A stretch of DNA of 41,142 nt from Streptomyces wedmorensis (GCF_000716445.1 NZ_JNWK01000066.1:1-41142), one strand, 5' to 3'. Positions 8,700 to 17,347 are shown, counted from the stretch's first letter. A program made the numbers and translations. The notes: generated by a model not told the origin, from the sequence alone.

Positions 8700-10454
8700 G
8701 TGCCCGCCAACCGCTCCGTCGTGATCGGCGTGGACAGCTCCACGCAGTCCACCAAGGCCGCCGCGGTCGACGCGGAGACCGGCGAACTCCTCGCCGTGGG
8801 ACGCGCCCCGCACACCGTCACCGGCACCGGGGGAGCCCGCGAGAGCGACCCCGAGCAGTGGTGGACCGCCCTCGCCACGGCCGTCCGCGCGGCGGTACGG
8901 GAGGCCGGCGTCCCCGCCGCCTCCGTCACCGCCATCGCCGTCGCCGGCCAGCAGCACGGCCTCGTCACCCTCGGCCCCGGCGGCCGCCCCCTGCGCCCGG
9001 CCCTCCTCTGGAACGACACCCGCTCGGCCCCCCAGGCCGCCGCCCTCGCCGCCCGGCTCGGCGGACCCGCCTCCTGGCTGCACCGCACCGGCTCGGTCCC
9101 GGTCGCCTCCATGACCGCCGCCAAATGGCAGTGGCTCCGCGAACACGAACCCGCCCACGCCGCCGCGGCCACCGGCGTCCGCCTCCCGCACGACCACCTC
9201 ACCGAACGCCTCACCGGCCTCGCCGTCACCGACCCCGGCGACGCCTCGGGCACGTGCTGGTACGGCACGGGACCAGGCCCGGGCGGCGCGGGGCGTGCGC
9301 ACGGCTCGGGCGGTGCGGGCCCGGCGGGCAGCCCGGACACGGTGGCCGGCCCGGGCGGCGCTTCCGGCGAGGGCGGTACGGGGGATGCCTCTGGCGAGGG
9401 GCGTCCGGGTGCGGCGGGCGCCGACGGCCGCGGCCGTCCCCCGGCATCGGGCTCCGACGGCCGTGACCGCGTGGGTGCGGCGGGCTCCGATGGCCCCGGT
9501 CGCACGGGTGCGGCGGGCTCCGACGGCCGTGACCGCGCGGGTGCGGCGGGCGGCGCCTACGACCCCGAGATCCTCGACCTCCTCGGCCTTGACGCCGCCC
9601 TGCTCCCCACCGTGGCGCCCTCCGGCGCCACCCGCGTGGGCACGCTCACCCCGGCCGCCGCCGAAGCGCTCGGCCTGCCCCGTACCGTCGTCGTGGCCGC
9701 CGGAACCGGCGACAACATGGCCGCCGCCGTGGGTCTCGGACTCGGCGGCGCGGGGCTGCTCGACCACCCGGTCGTCAGCCTCGGCACGTCCGGCACGGTC
9801 TTCGCCGCGACCGGGGCCCGCCCGGCCGACCGCGGGCTCGCCGGGTTCGCCGCGACCGACGGCACGTACCTCCCGCTCGGCTGCACCCTCAACTGCACCC
9901 TCGCCGTCGACCGGTTCGCCACGCTCCTCGGCCTCGACCGGGACGACACCCGGCCCGGCGACGGCGTCGTCGTCCTGCCGTACCTCGACGGCGAACGCAC
10001 CCCCGACCTGCCCCACGCCGCCGGGCTCGTCACCGGCCTCCGACACGGCACGGACCCCCGCGCGATCCTCGGCGCCGCCTACGAGGGCGCGGCCTTCACG
10101 GTCCTCCGCGCCCTCGACCGACTCCTCGCCGCCTGCGGCCTCGACCCCGCCGACCCCGCCGTACGCGACCGCCCCCTGCGCCTCATCGGCGGCGGCGCCC
10201 GAGGCCGGGCCTGGACCGACACCGTCCGCCGCCTCTCCGGCCGTCCGCTGGTCGTCCCCGCCGCCGACGAACTCGTCGCGCTCGGCGCCGCCGCCCTCGC
10301 CCTCGGCGCCGTGACCGGCACCGACCCCGTCGCCGTGGCCGCCGCCTGGGGCACCGGCGACGGCGAGGTCCTGCCCCCGCTCACCCGCGACGACGCCACC
10401 TGGCAGCGCATCGACGCCGTTCTGACCGCCGCGGCGCCGACCCTGCTGAGCTGA
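8700..10454 (+). CDS. xylB: Xylulokinase with a large repetitive insertion
   Basis: A 584-aa FGGY-family kinase that phosphorylates D-xylulose to xylulose 5-phosphate for the pentose phosphate pathway. Signatures present: VIGVDSSTQSTK, VAGQQHGLV, ALLWNDTRS, GTGDNMAAAVGLG, SLGTSGTVFA and LIGGGARGRAW. The family is normally about 480-500 aa; the excess is a Gly/Ala/Ser/Asp/Arg-rich stretch at about residues 188-285, placed between DASGTCWY and AYDPEILDLLGLD, which are contiguous in ordinary XylB. Part of it is a 33-bp tandem repeat. The reading frame is kept and motifs on both sides are intact, so the enzyme is probably still active with an extruded loop. The GTG start has TGAGG seven bases upstream. 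Confidence 0.93.
   Translation: MPANRSVVIGVDSSTQSTKAAAVDAETGELLAVGRAPHTVTGTGGARESDPEQWWTALATAVRAAVREAGVPAASVTAIAVAGQQHGLVTLGPGGRPLRPALLWNDTRSAPQAAALAARLGGPASWLHRTGSVPVASMTAAKWQWLREHEPAHAAAATGVRLPHDHLTERLTGLAVTDPGDASGTCWYGTGPGPGGAGRAHGSGGAGPAGSPDTVAGPGGASGEGGTGDASGEGRPGAAGADGRGRPPASGSDGRDRVGAAGSDGPGRTGAAGSDGRDRAGAAGGAYDPEILDLLGLDAALLPTVAPSGATRVGTLTPAAAEALGLPRTVVVAAGTGDNMAAAVGLGLGGAGLLDHPVVSLGTSGTVFAATGARPADRGLAGFAATDGTYLPLGCTLNCTLAVDRFATLLGLDRDDTRPGDGVVVLPYLDGERTPDLPHAAGLVTGLRHGTDPRAILGAAYEGAAFTVLRALDRLLAACGLDPADPAVRDRPLRLIGGGARGRAWTDTVRRLSGRPLVVPAADELVALGAAALALGAVTGTDPVAVAAAWGTGDGEVLPPLTRDDATWQRIDAVLTAAAPTLLS
9408..9557 (+). repeat. 33-bp tandem repeat within xylB, about 4.5 copies
   Basis: Units run 9408-9440, 9441-9473, 9474-9506, 9507-9539, with a partial copy 9540-9557. 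They encode 11-residue units GAAGADGRGRP, PASGSDGRDRV, GAAGSDGPGRT, GAAGSDGRDRA and a partial GAAGGA. The unit is a multiple of three, so copy-number change would keep the kinase in frame. The flanking 9262-9407 is also Gly-rich but not clearly repeated. Confidence 0.85.
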
Positions 10455-10588
10455 CGGCGCGACCCCGCCGCGCCGACCGGTCCGCCCTGCCGCGCGTGCC
10501 GTCCGTATCCGGCCACGCAACCGCCCGCCTCCCTGGCCGGAACGGGGCTGCTCTAGGGTCGACTGATCGGGCGATCGAGGGGGAGTCC

Positions 10589-11146
10589 ATGTACAAGTCC
10601 ACGGTCCCGGGCGCGGTGTTCGCCGCCGTCGTCCTGGCGGCGCTGACCGTCTCCTGCGGCACGACCGACAGGAACGACACGGGCGACACGACCGCGAAGG
10701 TCGGTACGGCCGCCCCGGCCGCCACCACCGATCCGGCCGACACGGCGCCGCCCACCGGTGCGGAGACCGCCGATCCCCCCGCCGACGCGGGCGGCACGGG
10801 AACGCCGGCCCCGCTCCCGGACTCCGGGGAGACCGCGCCCGAGAAGGTCCGCGACGCCTTCGCCGGGCTCCAGGCGACGCTCAACGAATCCTGCGACGTC
10901 CCCGCCGACTGCCCGGACTTCCTCGGACGGGTCCACGAGGAACTCCAGTCCATGGACCGGGCGATGAAGGCCGACCCGAAGGGCCCCGGCCACTTCCCGG
11001 AGCCGATCGCCCTGATCCAGGAGCTCAACGGCGAGCTCGGCGGCGACCGTTCCTTCGAGAACCTGAAGAAGCACCAGGCCATGCTGGTCGGCACGCGCGA
11101 CCGGATCAACACGTGGATGCAGGACCACCCGGACGACTACCGTTGA
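10589..11146 (+). CDS. Putative secreted lipoprotein of unknown function
   Basis: A 185-aa protein with a short basic N-terminus, a hydrophobic core (AVFAAVVLAALTV) and a lipobox LTVSC followed by G, so it is predicted to be lipidated and held at the outer face of the membrane. A Thr/Ala/Pro-rich linker (to about residue 90) leads to a small helical domain with two cysteines (CDVPADC) that could form a disulfide. I do not recognise the C-terminal domain. The ATG at 10589 follows GAGGGGGAG. It stands alone, 135 bp after xylB and 81 bp before the next small gene. Confidence 0.75.
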   Translation: MYKSTVPGAVFAAVVLAALTVSCGTTDRNDTGDTTAKVGTAAPAATTDPADTAPPTGAETADPPADAGGTGTPAPLPDSGETAPEKVRDAFAGLQATLNESCDVPADCPDFLGRVHEELQSMDRAMKADPKGPGHFPEPIALIQELNGELGGDRSFENLKKHQAMLVGTRDRINTWMQDHPDDYR

Positions 11147-11227
11147 CACACACGGAACAAGCCCGCGCTTCCCGGGACGGGAGTCGGGTGCACGGGTTAC
11201 CCTGACGGAATCCACGGGGGAGGAACG

Positions 11228-11458
11228 ATGGTCGCTCTACTGATCCTGTTCGGAGTGCTCGGCGGCACCGGGGCGCTGATGACGGTCACCCTGATGCGCC
11301 GCGGCGCCCGCCGCACGGAGACGGCCGAGGGCCTGCTGGTCGAGCAGGAGGCCCTGCGCCAGGCCGCCCACGACCGTGTCTCCTTCGGCGCCGCCGCCGT
11401 CCACAACTCCGTACCCACGGCGAGCGACACGTACAGCCGCCGCGAGCGCCGGCCCTGA
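11228..11458 (+). CDS. Small membrane protein, unknown function
   Basis: A 76-aa protein with one N-terminal transmembrane segment (VALLILFGVLGGTGALMTVTL), then a basic patch (MRRGARR) expected to stay in the cytoplasm and a polar tail. It has a strong ribosome-binding site (GGGGGAGGAACG before the ATG). No family is recognised. Codon usage is typical of real genes here, and the start signal is the best support. Confidence 0.6.
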   Translation: MVALLILFGVLGGTGALMTVTLMRRGARRTETAEGLLVEQEALRQAAHDRVSFGAAAVHNSVPTASDTYSRRERRP

Positions 11459-11501
11459 GGCGTGTCCCGCTGCCGGGCAGGTCGGCCGACAAGACACCCC
11501 A

Positions 11502-11539
11502 CAGGGCCTGTCCGGCGGATCAGGGTCGGACAGACCCTG
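11502..11539. terminator. Hairpin containing a sequence shared with the right-edge element
   Basis: Arms CAGGGCCTGTCCG (11502-11514) and CGGACAGACCCTG (11527-11539) pair with a single mismatch around a 12-nt loop, 44 bp after a small gene, so it may act as a terminator. The first 23 bases from 11503 recur exactly at 40857-40879, beside the MITE-like element, suggesting the hairpin is a remnant of a mobile-element end. Confidence 0.5.
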
Positions 11540-11662
11540 GCCCGGAGCTCCGTCCCCGGTGGGCCCTAACGCCTCCGCACCCTGCCCCACATGGGCGGGT
11601 CTGGTCCCGTCCACGGTGTGTTCGGGCGGGATGACGCCCGCCTTCCGGACATAGTGCGGGCC

Positions 11663-12916
11663 ATGACACGCACTTCCTTCCTCCGTACGCGGCCACGTGC
11701 CCGTACGGGCACCCGCAGGGCGCTCCTGTGCGCCGCGCTGCTCACCGTCGTGGCGCAGTCCACCGCCGCCGTACCGGCGTCCGCCGAGGGGCCGGGCGGC
11801 CACGGCGGACGCGACTGCGTGCGGACCGAACGCCCGCTCGACGGGCAGGCACGCAAGGTCCTGGAGATCACCCGCAAGGCGAAGAAGGACCTGAGGCTGA
11901 AGGCCGTGGAGCTGCGGGTCACGGTCGACGGCCGCGAGGTCGTCACGGACGCGCTCGGCGAGTCCATGACCGGCGTCCGGGCCGAGCCGGACATGCACTT
12001 CCGGGCCGGCTCCGTGGCCTTCGCCCACATCGGTACGGCCCTGCTCCAGCTGGTCCAGGAGCGGAAGGTCGGCCTGGACGACACCGTGGAGCGCTGGCTG
12101 CCGGACCTCCCCAAGGCCGACCGGATCACCCTGCGGATGCTGGCGTCCAACACCAGCGGCCTCCACGACTACGTGACCGACCCGGCGTTCCTGGCCGAGC
12201 TCGAGCCGCACCCGTTCCGCGCGTGGACCCCGCAGGAGCTGCTCGCCTACCCTCTGCGGCACTCGTTCTGGTACGAGCCGGGCACCAGCTGGAGCTACTC
12301 CCACGCGAACTACCTGCTCCTGGTGGCCGCCCTGGAGAAGATCACCGGCGTCCCCATCGAACAGTTCGTCAAGGAGCGGGTCACCGGACCGCTCGGGCTG
12401 CGCGACACCCGGAACAACTTCACCCCCGACATCCCCCGCCCGGTCCTGCACGCCTTCACCTCCGACCGGGGGTTCTACGAGGAGTCCACCTTCTGGAACC
12501 CGTCGTGGACCACCGCGCCCGGCGCCGTCATCACCACCCACATCTGCGACCTCGCCCGCTCCGCCGAGGGCATCGGCAGCGGTGAACTCCTGTCGCCCCG
12601 CGCCTACCGCACCCTGCTGAACCCGGGCACGGTCGGCCTCGGAGGCCAGAGCCCCACCTGCCCGGCGTCCATCTGCCTGAAGCAGACCCCCGCCAAGCAC
12701 TTCGGCCTCGGCGTCATCGTCGTGAACGGCTGGGTCCTCCAGAACCCGTCGTTCTCGGGCTACGCGGCGATCCAGGCGTACCTTCCGTCGAAGCGGCTCG
12801 CCATCGCGGTCTCGACGACGAAGACGGCGACGACGCCCGACGGCAACACCGCCGAGGTCGTCGCGCAGCGCATCGCGGCCGAACTCGCCCCGGGCGTCCC
12901 GCTGTCGATCACCTGA
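11663..12916 (+). CDS. Secreted class C beta-lactamase-fold protein lacking catalytic motifs
   Basis: A 417-aa exported protein: Arg-rich N-terminus, hydrophobic segment ALLCAALLTVVAQ and a probable cleavage after ASA. The body follows the serine beta-lactamase / D-Ala-D-Ala carboxypeptidase pattern (LQLVQERKVGLDDTVERWLPD, LRMLASNTSGLHDY, YEPGTSWSYSHANYLLL). The catalytic residues are altered. The SxxK tetrad reads S117-V-A-F120 with no lysine, the YxN motif reads Y212-S-H214, and the usual HTGG/KTG region reads VLQNPSFSGY. It is therefore predicted to be a non-hydrolytic homologue, perhaps peptidoglycan- or ligand-binding. The ATG was chosen for the signal peptide. It is a single gene, convergent with the reductase at 13017. 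Confidence 0.85.
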   Translation: MTRTSFLRTRPRARTGTRRALLCAALLTVVAQSTAAVPASAEGPGGHGGRDCVRTERPLDGQARKVLEITRKAKKDLRLKAVELRVTVDGREVVTDALGESMTGVRAEPDMHFRAGSVAFAHIGTALLQLVQERKVGLDDTVERWLPDLPKADRITLRMLASNTSGLHDYVTDPAFLAELEPHPFRAWTPQELLAYPLRHSFWYEPGTSWSYSHANYLLLVAALEKITGVPIEQFVKERVTGPLGLRDTRNNFTPDIPRPVLHAFTSDRGFYEESTFWNPSWTTAPGAVITTHICDLARSAEGIGSGELLSPRAYRTLLNPGTVGLGGQSPTCPASICLKQTPAKHFGLGVIVVNGWVLQNPSFSGYAAIQAYLPSKRLAIAVSTTKTATTPDGNTAEVVAQRIAAELAPGVPLSIT

Positions 12917-12944
12917 GACGACCCGGCCACCCGGAACCCGGGAA

Positions 12945-12982
12945 CCCGGGGCCGGGCCCTGATGCGGGGCCACGGCCCCGGG
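12945..12982. terminator. Possible bidirectional terminator
   Basis: Arms CCCGGGGCC and GGCCCCGGG form a 9-bp perfect stem with a 20-nt loop between two convergent genes. GC-only stem, no T-tract; other foldings of this very GC-rich stretch are possible. Confidence 0.4.
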
Positions 12983-13016
12983 CCCTGGGCGTTCATGTCC
13001 CGGCCGGCCCGGTTCC

Positions 13017-13943
13017 TCAGGACCCGGCCGCGATCCGCCGCTCGTGGACGCGCAGGTGCAGTGTCGCCAGGTCCAGGAGCGGGGTCGCCACGCCCAGGGC
13101 GCGGGCCCGGTCGGTGAGGTCGCCGAAGAGGTGCTCGACCTCGGTGGCGCGGCCGCCGGCGAGGTCGCGGTAGAGCGACGGGACCATCGGCGAACCGGAC
13201 ACGGAGACCACGGCGAGGGTGGCCGCGCGCTCGGACTCCGGTACCGGGTGCCCGGCCGCGGCGGCGATCGCGGCGGCCTCGTCGAGGACCGCGGGGGCGA
13301 GGGAGGGGCCGCCCGGGGCGTCGAACACCTCGCCGACCGTGCCGCGCATCAGGCTCGTCACGGCGCCGAACGTCGTGATGAACACCCACTTGTGCCACAT
13401 CGCGGTGATGATGCGGTCCGGCACCGGCGCGTCGATCCCGGCCCCGTCGAGGACGGCCCGGATCCGTTCGACGCGCGGGGAGACGGCGCCGTCCTGCTCG
13501 CCGAAGGCCAGGTGGGCGAGCGGGGCGAGCCGCTGGATGTCGCCGTTGTCGTCGAGGGTGGTGACGACCTTGGCGACCCCGCCGAGGACGGCCTTCTCGC
13601 CGAAGCGGGCGTTGAGGGCGTCGATGTGGGCGAGCCCGTTGAGAAGGGGCAGGACGGCGGTGTCCGGTCCGACGGCGGGGGCGATGTCCTCGATGGCCCG
13701 GTCGAGCCCGGTGGACTTCACCGAGAGCAGGACCAGGTCGTACGGGCCGGTCAGCTCGTCGGCCGTGACCAGGTCGGGTGTCAGCAGCCACTGCTCGCCG
13801 CGCCCCGCGACCCGCAGCCCGCGGGCGCGGACCGCGGCCGCACGGGCCGGGCGGACGAGGAAGGTGACGTCCTGTCCGGCGCGGGCGAGCAGGGCGCCGA
13901 AGTAGCCACCGGTGGCACCGGCGCCGACGACCAGGATCTTCAT
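13017..13943 (-). CDS. Ketopantoate reductase (PanE/ApbA)-family oxidoreductase
   Basis: A 308-aa protein of the 2-dehydropantoate 2-reductase family. The N-terminal Rossmann motif is GAGATGGYFGALLARAG, followed by the NADP-contact strand VLLSVKS. The C-terminal helical domain carries the expected lysine segment MWHKWVFIT, and SLYRDLAGGRATEVE matches the family's conserved S-x-x-D-x-x-x-G-R-x-T-E pattern. True PanE reduces ketopantoate with NADPH for pantothenate synthesis. This copy is translationally coupled (ATGA overlap) to an HxlR regulator rather than to pan genes, so it may act on another 2-keto substrate. The symbol is left empty for that reason. Confidence 0.88.
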   Translation of the reverse strand: MKILVVGAGATGGYFGALLARAGQDVTFLVRPARAAAVRARGLRVAGRGEQWLLTPDLVTADELTGPYDLVLLSVKSTGLDRAIEDIAPAVGPDTAVLPLLNGLAHIDALNARFGEKAVLGGVAKVVTTLDDNGDIQRLAPLAHLAFGEQDGAVSPRVERIRAVLDGAGIDAPVPDRIITAMWHKWVFITTFGAVTSLMRGTVGEVFDAPGGPSLAPAVLDEAAAIAAAAGHPVPESERAATLAVVSVSGSPMVPSLYRDLAGGRATEVEHLFGDLTDRARALGVATPLLDLATLHLRVHERRIAAGS

Positions 13944-14512
13944 GACTGTGGACCTCTCGTGGGACGCCTCGGGGACGCGGTGGTGGTGATCAAGGGGCGC
14001 AGCAACCGGTGCGGGCGGGCGAGCGCCGCCGTGACGGGGTCGGCGTCCGGGCCCGGCGGGGCGAGTCCGGGGCCGGGGGTGACCAGGACGTCCGAGACCG
14101 GGACGGCGTCACCGCAGCCGGTACAGCGACCGTCGGGGGTGAGCGGGGCCTCGTCGGCGGCGTGCCGGAAGACGCGCCGCGGGCCGCCTTCCGCCGCGTA
14201 GAACTCCTCGCCCCAGGCGGTGAGGGCACGGACGGCCGGCCAGAGGGCGACGCCCTTGGGCGTCAGCCCGTACACCTCGCGGCGGCCGGTGCCCGGCTCG
14301 GCGCGGCGCTCCATGACGCCCGCCTCGGCGAGGGTGGTGAGCCGGTCGGTGAGGACGGCCCTGGGCACGGCCAGGTGCGCGGCGAACTCCCCGAACCGGC
14401 GGACCCCGTGGAAGGCGTCGCGCAGGATCAGCAGGGTCCACCGCTCGCCGACGATCTCCATCGAGCGGGCCAGGGCGCAGGTCTGCCCGCGGTAGTCACG
14501 CGGAAGCGTCAT
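13940..14512 (-). CDS. HxlR-family winged-helix regulator
   Basis: A 190-aa HxlR-type regulator. The diagnostic opening is CALARSMEIVGERWTLLILR, followed by RFGEFAAHLAVPRAVLTDRL and the wing AGVMERRAEPGTGRREVYGL. Beyond the usual roughly 110-aa domain is a C-terminal extension with a CTGCGDAV knuckle, as seen in a subset of actinobacterial members, then a basic Pro-rich tail. The cysteine near the N-terminus (position 12) may sense reactive electrophiles or thiol state, as in some relatives. Its stop overlaps the start of the reductase gene, so it likely controls that enzyme, through the dyad at 14532 just upstream of its own start. Confidence 0.9.
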   Translation of the reverse strand: MTLPRDYRGQTCALARSMEIVGERWTLLILRDAFHGVRRFGEFAAHLAVPRAVLTDRLTTLAEAGVMERRAEPGTGRREVYGLTPKGVALWPAVRALTAWGEEFYAAEGGPRRVFRHAADEAPLTPDGRCTGCGDAVPVSDVLVTPGPGLAPPGPDADPVTAALARPHRLLRPLITTTASPRRPTRGPQS

Positions 14513-14531
14513 GCCCGGAGCCTAGCCCACG

Positions 14532-14552
14532 ACAGTTCGGTGACCGAACTGT
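14532..14552. promoter_or_regulatory. 21-bp perfect palindrome between HxlR and ROK genes
   Basis: Arms ACAGTTCGGT and ACCGAACTGT match perfectly around a single central G. It lies 19 bp upstream of the HxlR start and 40 bp upstream of the ROK start, so it could be the operator of either regulator. HxlR proteins bind such dyads as dimers; I favour HxlR autoregulation, without proof. Confidence 0.7.
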
Positions 14553-14568
14553 TTTCGCGAGAGCGAAA
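14553..14568. promoter_or_regulatory. Second inverted repeat TTTCGC-GAGA-GCGAAA
   Basis: A perfect 6-bp inverted repeat with a 4-base centre that starts one base after the 21-bp palindrome and ends 24 bp before the ROK ATG. Position and TTTCG/CGAAA arms suit a ROK autoregulatory site, but the assignment is inferred. Confidence 0.55.
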
Positions 14569-14592
14569 GGGACGACTAGGCTCTCGCTCACC

Positions 14593-15801
14593 ATGAACCA
14601 GCCCACGGAACCCAAGGCCGACAAGTCGGGAGTGCGCCGGCACAACCTGAGCCTCGTCCTGCGGACCGTCCACGAGGCCGGCGAGACGACCCGCGCGGCC
14701 GTCGCCGCCCGCGTCGGGCTCACCCGCCCGGCCGTCTCGTCCCTCGTCGAACAACTCCTCGACCTGGGCTTCCTCGTCGAGTCGGGCAAGACGTTCAGCG
14801 GGCAGGCGGGCCGGCCCGGCACCGTACTGAAGCCGGCGGACACCGGATCCGCCGGGCTCGGCGTCGAGATCAACGTCGACTACGTCACCGTCTGCGTCGT
14901 CGACCTGACCGGCACCGACCGCGTCCGGCACACCGAACGCCTCGACAACCGCGCCGCCGCCCCCGACGTCCTCACCCGGGCCGCCCGGATCGCCGCCCAG
15001 GCCCTCGACGCGGCCGCCGAACTGCGGCTCGCCCCGGCGGGCGCCGGACTCGCGCTGCCCGGACTCGTCTCCGGCGGCGCCGTCCGCCAGGCCCCCAACC
15101 TCGGCTGGAACGAGGTCGACGCCGAACGCCTCTTCGGCGACGCCCTCGCCGCACTCCGCCCCGGCACGGAGGGCCTTCCCCTCACCTCCGACAACGAGGC
15201 GAACATGGCCGCCCTCGCCGAGCTGTGGTTCGGCACGCACGGCGACCTCCGCACCTTCCTGCACCTGACGGGCGAGATCGGCGTCGGCGGCGCGATCGTC
15301 GTCCACGGCGAACTCCTGCGCGGCGCCCACGGGTTCGCCGGCGAGATCGGACACCTGGTCGTGGACGCCGACGGCCCCCGCTGCCGCTGCGGCTCCCGCG
15401 GCTGCCTGGAGCAGTACGCGGGCCAGGCCGCCCTCGTCGGTGCGGCCGGTGCCACCGGCGTCCCGGACCTGGTGCGGCGCGCCGAAGCGGCCGACCCGCG
15501 CGCCCTCGCGGCCCTCGGGGACGCGGGCCGCATGCTCGGACGCGCCCTCTCGGGCGCCGTGAACCTCCTCGACCCCGAGGCCGTCGTCCTGGGCGGCATC
15601 TACCCGCGACTGATGCCGTGGCTCGCGCCGGCCCTCGCGGACGAACTCGCCGACCGCGTCGTCTCCGGCCTCTGGACCCCGGACGCCGGTCGCCTGCGCC
15701 CCGCCTCCGCCGCCACCGACGCCTCGCGCGGCGCGGCCGCCCTCGTCCTCCACGACGTCCTCGCCGACCCCCTCGCCTACGCCCCCGCGACGGACGACTG
15801 A
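14593..15801 (+). CDS. ROK-family transcriptional regulator
   Basis: A 402-aa ROK repressor. The N-terminal winged helix-turn-helix is clear (VRRHNLSLVLRTVHEAGETT, then RPAVSSLVEQLLDLGFLVE). It is followed by the sugar-kinase-like ROK domain with GEIGVGGAIVVHGELLRG, FAGEIGHLVVD and the zinc knuckle CRCGSRGCLEQY. The N-terminal kinase phosphate loop reads GVEINVDYVTVCVVDL and lacks the catalytic DxGxT, as expected for regulators. Its ligand cannot be read from sequence. Candidates are xylose for the xylAB dyad 6 kb away, or an unknown sugar. It is transcribed away from the HxlR gene and seems monocistronic. Confidence 0.9.
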   Translation: MNQPTEPKADKSGVRRHNLSLVLRTVHEAGETTRAAVAARVGLTRPAVSSLVEQLLDLGFLVESGKTFSGQAGRPGTVLKPADTGSAGLGVEINVDYVTVCVVDLTGTDRVRHTERLDNRAAAPDVLTRAARIAAQALDAAAELRLAPAGAGLALPGLVSGGAVRQAPNLGWNEVDAERLFGDALAALRPGTEGLPLTSDNEANMAALAELWFGTHGDLRTFLHLTGEIGVGGAIVVHGELLRGAHGFAGEIGHLVVDADGPRCRCGSRGCLEQYAGQAALVGAAGATGVPDLVRRAEAADPRALAALGDAGRMLGRALSGAVNLLDPEAVVLGGIYPRLMPWLAPALADELADRVVSGLWTPDAGRLRPASAATDASRGAAALVLHDVLADPLAYAPATDD

Positions 15802-15877
15802 ACCCCACGGCCCGCTCTCATCCGGCTCTCACGCGGGCCTTATCCCCTCATCACGCGCCGCCCCTACCTTCGCGCTC

Positions 15878-17347
15878 ATGTTCTTCACCTACCTCCGGCG
15901 CGAACTGCGCCGCCGCAGAAAGGCGGCGCTCGTCGTCGCCTCCGGGCTCGCGCTCGGCATCGCGCTGGTCATCGTCGTCAACTCCGTCTCGTCCGGAATG
16001 AGTCGGGCGCAGGGCAAGGTCCTGGAGTCGCTCTACGGCCTGGGCACGGACCTGACGGTGACCAAGGCCCAGGAGCGGCCCGAGAGCGGCGGGCAGGCGC
16101 AGCGGCCGCGGTTCGAGTTCCAGGGGAAGGACGACGGGGCGGAGCAGAGCAGCGACCGGCTGATGGTCCAGGGCTTCCAGACCCTCGCGGACTCCACGGT
16201 CGCCACGGTCGCGAAGCAGCCCGGCGTGGACCGGGCGGTGGGCGGTCTGAGCCTCGTCAACCTGAAGATCAACGGCGAGTTCAAGCGCGGCGAGATCCAG
16301 CGTGGTGAGGGTCAGGCACAGCCGGGCGGCCCCGGCGGCGGGAACGGCGGCTCCGGTCCCGGCGACACGGTCACCGGCGGCGGCGCGGCCTTCGACGTAG
16401 ACTCCTTCACCCTCTACGGCACCGACGTCACCGCCCCCGACCTCGGCCCCCTCACCACGTCCACCATCTCCGCGGGCCGCACGTTCAAGACCACCGAGAC
16501 CGACGCGAAGGCCGTCGTCCTCGACAGCGCCTACGCCCAGCAGGAAGGCCTGGCCGTCGGCGGCGAACTGACGGTCAAGGGCGTGAAGTTCGAGATCATC
16601 GGCATCGCCACCGCCGACAGCGGCCAGTCCGCCGCCCAGGTCTACCTGCCCCTGAAGCAGGCGCAGACGCTCTCCTCCTCCGCCGCGAAGATCACCACGA
16701 TCTACGTCAAGGCGACCGACTCGACGCGGATCGACGCGGTCAAGACCGCCATCCGGAAGAACGTCGCCGGCACCACCGTCACCACCTCGGCCGACCTCGC
16801 CCAGACGGTCTCCGGCTCCCTCGACACCGCCGCAGGCCTGGCGTCGAACGTCGGCAAGTGGCTCTCGTACGCGGTACTGCTGGCCGCCGTCCTGGTCGCC
16901 GGTCTGCTCACCTCCTCCGCCGTCGGCCGCCGCGTCCGCGAGTTCGGCACGCTCAAGGCCCTCGGCTGGAAGAGCGGCCGGGTCACCCGGCAGGTCGTCG
17001 GCGAGGCCCTCGTCAACGGCGTCATCGGCGGCGCCCTCGGCATCGCGATCGGTCTCGCCGGCGCGTACGCCGTGACCGCCGTCAGCCCGACGCTCACCGC
17101 CGAACTCGGCGCGAGCGCCGGAGGGTTCGGCGGACGGGGCGGCGGCATGGCCTTCGGCGGCCCGGCCGGCGGAGCCCGTACGGCCGTCGGCAAGACCGTC
17201 GACATCGCCCTCACCGCCCCGGTGAGCGTCACCACCGTGGGCCTCGCCGTCCTCCTCGCCCTCGGCGGCGGCCTCGTCGCGGGGGCCTTCGGCGCCTGGC
17301 GCGCCTCGCGGCTGCGCCCCGCGGACGCGCTGCGCCGCGTCGAGTAG
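15878..17347 (+). CDS. MacB/FtsX-type ABC transporter permease
   Basis: A 489-aa permease. It has an N-terminal transmembrane helix (AALVVASGLALGIALVIVVN), a large extracellular MacB-like domain (about residues 45-320) with a Gly/Pro-rich loop near residue 150, then three C-terminal helices (WLSYAVLLAAVLVAGLLT, a Gly-rich ALGIAIGLAGAYAV, and TTVGLAVLLALGGGLVAG). The final FGAWRASRLRPADALRRVE is the standard FtsX-family ending. Unusually, a Gly-rich stretch with GGFGGRGGGMAFGG lies in the last extracellular loop. It pairs with the ATPase 81 bp downstream. Such pairs export peptides, antibiotics or lipoproteins, or act mechanically; the substrate is unknown. Confidence 0.9.
   Translation: MFFTYLRRELRRRRKAALVVASGLALGIALVIVVNSVSSGMSRAQGKVLESLYGLGTDLTVTKAQERPESGGQAQRPRFEFQGKDDGAEQSSDRLMVQGFQTLADSTVATVAKQPGVDRAVGGLSLVNLKINGEFKRGEIQRGEGQAQPGGPGGGNGGSGPGDTVTGGGAAFDVDSFTLYGTDVTAPDLGPLTTSTISAGRTFKTTETDAKAVVLDSAYAQQEGLAVGGELTVKGVKFEIIGIATADSGQSAAQVYLPLKQAQTLSSSAAKITTIYVKATDSTRIDAVKTAIRKNVAGTTVTTSADLAQTVSGSLDTAAGLASNVGKWLSYAVLLAAVLVAGLLTSSAVGRRVREFGTLKALGWKSGRVTRQVVGEALVNGVIGGALGIAIGLAGAYAVTAVSPTLTAELGASAGGFGGRGGGMAFGGPAGGARTAVGKTVDIALTAPVSVTTVGLAVLLALGGGLVAGAFGAWRASRLRPADALRRVE

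Noticed and set aside
9408..9557. CRISPR or mobile insertion in xylB
   Set aside because: In-frame coding repeat without spacers, inverted ends or target duplication.
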